Shown here piece by piece: positions 1 through 4,500 of a DNA stretch of 6,962 nt; positions within the stretch are counted from its first letter, which is position 1, and each line of letters opens with the position of its first letter. This DNA comes from Bacteroidota bacterium. Its GTDB lineage: Bacteria; Bacteroidota; Bacteroidia; Cytophagales; Cyclobacteriaceae. The notes below the pieces were generated by a model, which saw only the letters and a list, made by a program, of their open reading frames with translations, had not been told where the DNA came from and ran no database searches. The stretch covers positions 1-6,962 of the forward strand of contig QGUY01000211.1 of NCBI GenBank assembly GCA_003242315.1, written 5' to 3'. Position numbers and translations under genes: made by a program.

Positions 1-100
1 TGGTACTCCTACAGAACGTGGTTTTTCGGTCCAGGACACTCCGATGCTTACCATGGAATCTGAAATCGTGAGGAGCAAATCAAAAATCACTATTCACACA
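1..100. other. Left-edge region downstream of radC, no assigned gene
   Basis: This stretch lies between the radC stop codon and the left edge. I see no tRNA fold, clear terminator or recognisable gene. On the minus strand an ATG at 54-52 opens a frame that stays open for 18 codons to the edge and begins MVSIGVSWTEKP. It could be the start of a gene cut off by the window, but there is no ribosome binding site and no family resemblance I can name, so it is not called as a CDS. Confidence 0.3.
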
Positions 101-802
101 TCACAGCAGTCCTTCATCCGCAAAGCTATAATACCTCTGCCCCGCCAGGATCACATGATCAAGTACTTGCACGTCGATAAGGCGCCCGCCTTCTGTAAGC
201 TTTCGTGTGAGGTCTCTGTCTGCCTGCGATGCCGTGAGATTTCCCGATGGATGGTTGTGGGCGAGGATGATGCCGCTGGCAAGTTCTTCCAGTGCAGATT
301 TGAAGATGATTCTGGGATCGGCGACGGTGCCGCTTACGCCTCCCTGGCTGATTTGCATGCGCTTGATTACCCGGTTGGCCCGATTCAGGAGCAACACCCA
401 GAATTCTTCGTGAGGCAGGTCCATCAGGGTTGGCCGGAGCAATTCGAACACATCGCGGGAACAAGTGATCCTCGGCCGGTCTTCGTGGTCAAGACTACTG
501 CGGCGCCGTCCCAGTTCCAACGCAGCGATGATCGTAATGGCACGTGCTTCGCCAATGCCGCGGATCCGTGTAAGATCCTTGACGGAAAGGCGAGCAAGAT
601 CATTGAGGTTATTGTCGACCTTAGCGAGGAGGTTCTTGGCGACATCCACGGCGCTTGCCGTCGTTGTGCCAGAGCCAAGCAAAATCGCGATGAGTTCGGC
701 GTCAGTGAGCGCAGAGCGCCCTCTGCGCATCAGCTTTTCACGAGGACGGTCATCCGGCGACCAATCCTTAATGGTAAGGTAAGTGAGGGCCTCTTTTTCC
801 AT
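101..802 (-). CDS. radC: RadC family JAMM/MPN-domain protein
   Basis: A 233-residue RadC-family (UPF0758) protein, close to the usual length of about 220-230. The N-terminal part carries the family signature DRPREKLMRRG followed by ALTDAELIAILLGSG (residues 18-45). A helix-hairpin-helix-like segment, LTRIRGIGEARA, follows at about 77-88. The C-terminal JAMM metalloprotease-like domain shows the zinc site HNHPSGNLTASQAD: H182, H184, S192 and D195, with a candidate upstream glutamate at E132 or E133. All JAMM metal ligands are therefore present. The name comes from an old link to DNA repair in E. coli that was later questioned; the cellular role is unsettled and the protein is expected in the cytoplasm. 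The start at 802 is chosen because IKDWSPDDRPREKL, which lies upstream of the next methionine (M25), is conserved in Bacteroidota relatives as I recall them. It lies 81 bp downstream of rpsT on the same strand and probably shares its transcript. Confidence 0.95.
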   Translation of the reverse strand: MEKEALTYLTIKDWSPDDRPREKLMRRGRSALTDAELIAILLGSGTTTASAVDVAKNLLAKVDNNLNDLARLSVKDLTRIRGIGEARAITIIAALELGRRRSSLDHEDRPRITCSRDVFELLRPTLMDLPHEEFWVLLLNRANRVIKRMQISQGGVSGTVADPRIIFKSALEELASGIILAHNHPSGNLTASQADRDLTRKLTEGGRLIDVQVLDHVILAGQRYYSFADEGLL

Positions 803-860
803 AATCCAAAAATAAAAATTGGATCAGGAAATGAACAGGGAAACTGCATAGCCCCAGCGT

Positions 861-880
861 TTTTCCTCTGAAAAGGAAAA
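861..880 (-). terminator. AT-rich hairpin just after rpsT, doubtful terminator
   Basis: A 7-bp perfect inverted repeat (TTTTCCT at 861-867, AGGAAAA at 874-880) with a 6-nt loop begins 3 nt beyond the rpsT stop codon. Read on the minus strand, the hairpin is AT-rich and is followed by ACGCTGGGG instead of a U-tract, so it is not a canonical intrinsic terminator. It may only attenuate or stabilise the 3' end of the rpsT message while allowing read-through into radC. Confidence 0.25.
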
Positions 881-883
881 GAC

Positions 884-1138
884 TCAGGCGAGGTTGTTCA
901 CCAGGCGGGAAAGTTTCGACTTCTGGTTAGCGGCCTTCTTCCAGTGGATAACGTTCTTCTTGGCCAGCTTGTCGATCATGGACGTAACTTCCTTCAGCAA
1001 CGCGGTTGCCTCTTCCTTGGACGTGGCGGCCCTTAGTTTCTTGATTGCCGTGCGGGTCGATTTGTGCTGATACCGATTCCGCAGCCGCTTGGTCTCATTG
1101 GCGCGTATCCTCTTTTTAGCCGATTTGTGATTTGCCAT
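884..1138 (-). CDS. rpsT: 30S ribosomal protein S20
   Basis: An 84-residue, strongly basic protein beginning MANHKSAKKRIRANETKRLRN, the classic S20 N-terminus. S20 binds 16S rRNA as a primary binding protein in assembly of the small subunit. The length matches the family (about 84-90 residues), and the second half, IDKLAKKNVIHWKKAANQKSKL, has the expected C-terminal helix pattern. The frame stays open 18 codons further upstream to an ATG at 1192, but that extension would run back through the promoter at 1162-1193 and lacks S20 similarity, so the start at 1138 is chosen. There is no obvious Shine-Dalgarno sequence, which is usual in Bacteroidota. radC follows downstream on the same strand. A divergent hydrolase gene starts 94 bp away on the other side. 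Confidence 0.98.
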   Translation of the reverse strand: MANHKSAKKRIRANETKRLRNRYQHKSTRTAIKKLRAATSKEEATALLKEVTSMIDKLAKKNVIHWKKAANQKSKLSRLVNNLA

Positions 1139-1146
1139 CTGTCGCG

Positions 1147-1175
1147 TTTGATAAAGGACTGCAAAGGTAAATTTT
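1147..1175 (+). promoter_or_regulatory. Candidate rightward promoter for the zinc hydrolase gene
   Basis: TTTG (1147-1150), a 17-bp spacer and TAAATTTT (1168-1175) match five of the six fixed positions of the TAnnTTTG element. Transcription would start at about 1182, roughly 50 nt before the ATG at 1233. It overlaps the rpsT promoter on the opposite strand, so only one could be occupied at a time. This is a consensus match only and could be chance in AT-rich DNA. Confidence 0.3.
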
Positions 1176-1193
1176 ACGGATGTAAAAGCCAAA
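1162..1193 (-). promoter_or_regulatory. Bacteroidota-type primary sigma promoter for rpsT
   Basis: Read on the minus strand, TTTG (1193-1190) is followed by a 20-bp spacer and TACCTTTG (1169-1162). This is an exact match to the Bacteroidota consensus, a TTTG -33 element plus a TAnnTTTG -7 element with a spacer near 19 bp. Transcription would begin at about 1155, leaving a leader of under 20 nt before the rpsT ATG at 1138. That supports the shorter S20 start. Confidence 0.75.
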
Positions 1194-1232
1194 ACCGCAG
1201 CCTAACCCGCCCCATTTTTTTATTTTCAGGCT

Positions 1233-2204
1233 ATGACAACCCCTCTCAAAGCCCTTTTCATGGCTGTTTCGGCCATGACGGCACTCGACTGCGCCTGGGG
1301 TTTTTACGCCCACAGGCAAATTAACCGCCTGGCAATCTTCACGTTACCCCCGGAAATGCTGGGTTTTTACAAGAAGAACATCAGCTACATCACGGAGGCA
1401 GCCGTGAATCCCGATCGAAGGCGGTACGTGGTGGAGGGGGAAGCCGCCCGGCATTATATCGATCTGGACCATTACGGCGATAGCGCCCTGGCAAAGCTGT
1501 CCGTGTCCTGGGACCTGGCGCTGACAAAATACCCTGAAGACACCCTCCAGGCCCACGGGGTGGTTCCCTGGCAGATTTATCGCACCTACATCCGGCTGCG
1601 GGAAGCCTTCCTGGTACGCGATCCGGATGCCATCCTTAGGCTTTCCGCCGACCTGGGCCACTACGTGGGCGATGCGCACGTTCCCCTACACACCACGGTC
1701 AACTACGACGGACAGCTCACGGGTCAGACTGGAATCCATGCGTTCTGGGAATCGCGATTGCCGGAGCTGTTTTCCACTCGATACAACTACCTCGTGGGAC
1801 GCGCGGCCTATCTCCACGATCCGCAACGGGCTGCGTGGGATGCTGTGGCCTCTGCCCATCACGCGCTGGACTCTGTCCTGGGTTTTGAACGCTCGCTTGC
1901 ATTGCAGATGGGCGACCGCCGATACTCCTACGAGACCAAGGGCCGCCAGACCGTGCGCGTGTATTCGCAGGAATACGCAGCGGCCTACCACGACATGCTG
2001 GCCGGAATGGTGGAGCGCCAGATGCGTGCGGCCATCCGCATGACGGGAAGTCTTTGGTACACCGCATGGGTTGATGCCGGACAGCCGGATTTGTTTTCAC
2101 TTATGGCCTATGCGCCAGGTGAGGAGGAGCTGCGTCGTCGTCGGGAAGAACTCAAAAAGTGGCGGGAAGCCGCGTCCGGAGCCGATTCCATCCTGCACCG
2201 CTGA
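1233..2204 (+). CDS. Secreted zinc-dependent phospholipase C / S1-P1 nuclease-fold protein
   Basis: A 323-residue protein of the phospholipase C/P1 nuclease superfamily, helical enzymes with three zinc ions that cleave phosphoesters. Residues 1-21 form a hydrophobic signal peptide. Cleavage before W22 would make that Trp the mature N-terminus, as required in this fold where its amino group binds zinc. All nine expected ligands can be placed: W22, H27, D61, H74 (in ARHYIDLDHYG), H143 and D147 (in LGHYVGDAHVPLH), H153, H169 and E173 (in GIHAFWESRLPEL). W22-H27 spacing resembles P1 nuclease, whereas Glu as last ligand resembles Bacillus phospholipase C. The substrate, phospholipid or nucleic acid, cannot be decided from sequence. 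The C-terminal region keeps GSLWYTAWVDAGQPDL, then ends in a charged tail rich in Arg, Glu and Lys. Periplasmic or extracellular location is expected. It is divergent from rpsT and lies 68 bp ahead of the receptor gene. No clear ribosome binding site is seen. Confidence 0.85.
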   Translation: MTTPLKALFMAVSAMTALDCAWGFYAHRQINRLAIFTLPPEMLGFYKKNISYITEAAVNPDRRRYVVEGEAARHYIDLDHYGDSALAKLSVSWDLALTKYPEDTLQAHGVVPWQIYRTYIRLREAFLVRDPDAILRLSADLGHYVGDAHVPLHTTVNYDGQLTGQTGIHAFWESRLPELFSTRYNYLVGRAAYLHDPQRAAWDAVASAHHALDSVLGFERSLALQMGDRRYSYETKGRQTVRVYSQEYAAAYHDMLAGMVERQMRAAIRMTGSLWYTAWVDAGQPDLFSLMAYAPGEEELRRRREELKKWREAASGADSILHR

Positions 2205-2272
2205 GGTGCGTAGGCATTTCGCCCCCTGCGGTTTTATTACGATATTCGGGGATGGATTGTCGTGCAGGAATT

Positions 2273-4270
2273 ATGTGGCGATGGCTTTGCATCACCCCGC
2301 TGTTGGTGTTGGCATTCGCGTGTCAAAAGTCAACCGAAACGCATGTTCCTGACAGTCCGCCCACAGAGCCTGTCGCCTACGCTTCTGAACTATCTGGCGC
2401 GACAGCCGTAGTTGACGATCGCATTCCGGAACGCATTTTTTTCCTTAGAGAGCTCGACTGTCTTATTGATACACTTGGTAGCGCAACATTTGACGAAATC
2501 CGAATGGACAGGGGGCACGATTTCCGCAAGTATGGGCACTACCAGAACAAGGACTTCCTTCGCGACCGCCCGTATTGGATTAGGTTTCCCGTAACCTACG
2601 CGTCACTTACCGATAAGATTTGGCTGATCGAGTTTTACGATCAGACCATCGACCGCATCGACGCCTACGTGCCGCGGGCAGAAGGAGGGTACGATCATAT
2701 CACTATGGGCGACCACTTCGCATTCTCCAACCGTACCCTTCCTCATAAGAACTTCGAGATCCCTGTTGTTGAGATGGCTCCGGGCAGCACGGCCGTGTAT
2801 TATTTCCGGGTCGTGTCGCACGACTTTGCCGACATCCGCATCGCATTTAAGGCTGTCGACCGGTTCATTTTTTATAGCCTCACCGAATACTTTCTGTACG
2901 GGACATTTTATGGGATGATTCTCATTATCGCCCTGTACAACCTGCTGGTATACATCGCAATACGCGAAATCAAGAACCTCTACTACATCTTCTTTATCGT
3001 AAGTGTCGGCCTGTATACCCTCAGCCTGGATGGCATTGGCTTTCAGTACCTGTGGCCCAACCACCCGTTCCTGAATGACTATGCCGGAGGAATCACGCTG
3101 TACATGGTCATCATGTGGGCAATCGTGTTTACCCGCAAGTTCCTGAGTACCGCCGCCAATGCGCCTCAGCTTGATCGGCTGCTTCGATGGACCATGATCG
3201 CGCGAACTGTCCTGTTTGTCGTCGAATTGCTGTTCTTCCCCCAATTTTTCATTTACCGCAACATTGAGATCATTCCGCTTTCGCTGATCTTTTACACGGG
3301 GATCCGCGTGTGGAGCAGGGGATACCGGCCGGCCCGCTTCTTCGTCATTGCCTACGGGGTGCTGTTCGTGGGGTTCTTCATTCGCGCGCTGGTGTATTTC
3401 AACATCCTGCCGCTCACGACCGTTTCGCACTACAGCCTTCATATCAGCTTCGTGCTTGAAATGCTGTTCCTGACGTTCGCGTTGGGCGACCGCATTCGTA
3501 TTTTAAAAGACATGCGGGACCGAGCCTTGCGCAGAACCATACTGCAGCATGAGGAAAATATGAGGCTCAAAGACAAGGTGAATCGCGACCTGGAGCGGAA
3601 AGTACGCGAGCGAACCCTGGAACTCGACCAAAAGAACCGCGAACTAGAGGAAAGCAACCGCAAGCTTGCCCAGCAGGCTGCTGAAATCAACCAGATCAAC
3701 TCAATTCTGGACCTTGATAACTGGAAGCTCAAGAACAGCCTCAAGGAGGCGCTTAATGAGCGGCTTCTTGACAAGACGATGGATTACAGCCAATTCCGTA
3801 CGTTGTACCCTGACACGCTAGCATGCTACCGGTTCCTGGAAAACCTAAAGTGGGAGGCAGGGTATTGCTGCAAGAAATGCGGAAATCAGAAATACTTTGA
3901 GGGATCTCAAAAGTTTGCGCGCCGGTGCACGCGTTGCGGTTACAATGAATCCATCACCGCAAATACTATTTTCCAGGGAATCAAATTTCCAGTGGAAAAG
4001 GCATTTTATATTGCTTACCTTACGGTTGTTGGCGACCGGGAGCATACCCTGGAGGCGCTTGCAGGAGAATTGGACCTGCGGGTCAACACCTTATGGGCAT
4101 TCAAACGCAAGGTGTCTGACCGGCTTGCGGAAATGGAGAAGCGTAATCGCAGGCCCCATGCCTCCCGATGGGAAGAGGTCATCCTGGTTCCAGATCGATC
4201 TACGCGGACAGTCAAAAAAGCACACGAAGCTGCGGTTAGCCGACCCCCCGAACCTGCCATCAGAGGCTAG
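2273..4270 (+). CDS. 7TM-DISM membrane receptor with C-terminal IS1595-transposase-type zinc ribbon and HTH
   Basis: Numbered from the ATG at 2273 this is a 665-residue protein. Residues 1-17 are a signal sequence ending LVLAFAC, possibly a lipobox with C17 lipidated. Residues about 50-190 match 7TMR-DISMED2, an extracytoplasmic ligand-binding domain (YWIRF around W102; GDHFAFSNR from 146). About 205-405 holds seven hydrophobic helices of the 7TMR-DISM type, starting YGMILIIALYNLLVY. Residues about 411-502 are a charged heptad-rich coiled coil. The output is not a kinase, GGDEF or PP2C domain. Residues 503-621 match the N-terminal part of IS1595 transposases: a PDTLACYRFLENLKW lead-in, a zinc ribbon with C533/C536 and C552/C555, the ITANTIFQGIKFP segment, and a helix-turn-helix at about 592-618. 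The DDE domain is absent and a short basic tail follows. It probably acts as a membrane-bound DNA-binding regulator; ligand and targets are unknown. The frame is open back to 2159, overlapping the previous gene, and another ATG lies at 2252. 2273 is preferred because it places the signal sequence first and follows AGGAA (2266-2270), though that spacing is short. Confidence 0.85.
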   Translation: MWRWLCITPLLVLAFACQKSTETHVPDSPPTEPVAYASELSGATAVVDDRIPERIFFLRELDCLIDTLGSATFDEIRMDRGHDFRKYGHYQNKDFLRDRPYWIRFPVTYASLTDKIWLIEFYDQTIDRIDAYVPRAEGGYDHITMGDHFAFSNRTLPHKNFEIPVVEMAPGSTAVYYFRVVSHDFADIRIAFKAVDRFIFYSLTEYFLYGTFYGMILIIALYNLLVYIAIREIKNLYYIFFIVSVGLYTLSLDGIGFQYLWPNHPFLNDYAGGITLYMVIMWAIVFTRKFLSTAANAPQLDRLLRWTMIARTVLFVVELLFFPQFFIYRNIEIIPLSLIFYTGIRVWSRGYRPARFFVIAYGVLFVGFFIRALVYFNILPLTTVSHYSLHISFVLEMLFLTFALGDRIRILKDMRDRALRRTILQHEENMRLKDKVNRDLERKVRERTLELDQKNRELEESNRKLAQQAAEINQINSILDLDNWKLKNSLKEALNERLLDKTMDYSQFRTLYPDTLACYRFLENLKWEAGYCCKKCGNQKYFEGSQKFARRCTRCGYNESITANTIFQGIKFPVEKAFYIAYLTVVGDREHTLEALAGELDLRVNTLWAFKRKVSDRLAEMEKRNRRPHASRWEEVILVPDRSTRTVKKAHEAAVSRPPEPAIRG

Positions 4271-4291
4271 CTTTAGATCTTGGTTTTTTCG

Positions 4292-4309
4292 CGCAATGCA
4301 TCGATTGCG
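4292..4309. repeat. Short perfect inverted repeat after the receptor gene
   Basis: CGCAAT (4292-4297) and ATTGCG (4304-4309) form a 6-bp stem with a 6-nt loop, 22 nt past the receptor stop codon. A run of six T lies before the hairpin (4284-4289), not after it, so it does not fit a rightward intrinsic terminator. No leftward gene exists for it to terminate. It may be an mRNA 3'-end structure or a protein-binding palindrome. The same ATTGCG word recurs further on towards the SusC gene. Confidence 0.35.
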
Positions 4310-4398
4310 GATTTCCACAATGATGCCAGAAATCGTTTGAAATTAATGTTTTTATTCTGGTAAAAGCCGTTGTGAGAAACGCATTGCGGACGTGTTCA

Positions 4399-4438
4399 TT
4401 TTGATGCGTTTTGACGGAAAAAATTGCGCTTTGACTGA
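4399..4438 (+). promoter_or_regulatory. Phased TTTTGA boxes and 13-bp direct repeat upstream of the SusC gene
   Basis: TTTTGA occurs at 4399-4404 and 4409-4414, and CTTTGA at 4429-4434, so copies are 10 and 20 bp apart, on the same face of the helix. The last two are part of a longer direct repeat, GCGTTTTGACGGA (4406-4418) and GCGCTTTGACTGA (4426-4438), matching at 11 of 13 positions. The array ends about 60 bp before the ATG at 4501, a plausible place for activator sites or for the TTTG -33 element. A -7 element is unclear: TTGCTTTC at 4454-4461 lies 20 bp beyond the last TTTG but matches only four of six fixed positions. The surrounding 4271-4500 gap is AT-richer than its neighbours and contains no gene I can support. 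Confidence 0.4.
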
Positions 4439-4500
4439 CACAAATACAAATTGTTGCTTTCACACACACCATTCAATTCAACTGCTTTAAAAAAACTTGT

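Noticed and set aside
807..814. TATTTTTG on the minus strand just before radC, an exact TAnnTTTG match
   Set aside because: No TTTG -33 element lies at suitable spacing, and transcription would start at about the radC ATG. It is more likely AT-rich leader sequence between co-transcribed genes.
44..871. Long plus-strand reading frame (275 codons) opposite radC
   Set aside because: It lies antisense to a clearly recognisable RadC with an intact JAMM motif. Its translation has no domain character and reads as a shadow.
1233..1295. Lipoprotein signal at C20 of the zinc hydrolase
   Set aside because: The residues before the cysteine are A-L-D, which do not form a lipobox. Cleavage just after A21, exposing W22, fits the zinc site of the family better.
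2603..3442. 279-codon minus-strand frame inside the receptor gene
   Set aside because: It is antisense to the DISMED2 and 7TM regions and its composition is charged and repetitive, as expected from the complement of hydrophobic codons. No family resemblance.
4260..4472. Minus-strand 70-codon frame covering the gap before the SusC gene
   Set aside because: No ribosome binding site, promoter or recognisable protein. It overlaps the receptor's stop codon and the phased repeats, so a regulatory gap is more likely.
4271..4500. Possible remnant of an IS1595 element (DDE domain or terminal inverted repeats) after the zinc-ribbon domain
   Set aside because: No DDE-like sequence, long terminal inverted repeats or target-site duplication can be seen. 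The zinc-ribbon region is in frame with a long coiled coil and looks like an established part of the protein, not a recent insertion.
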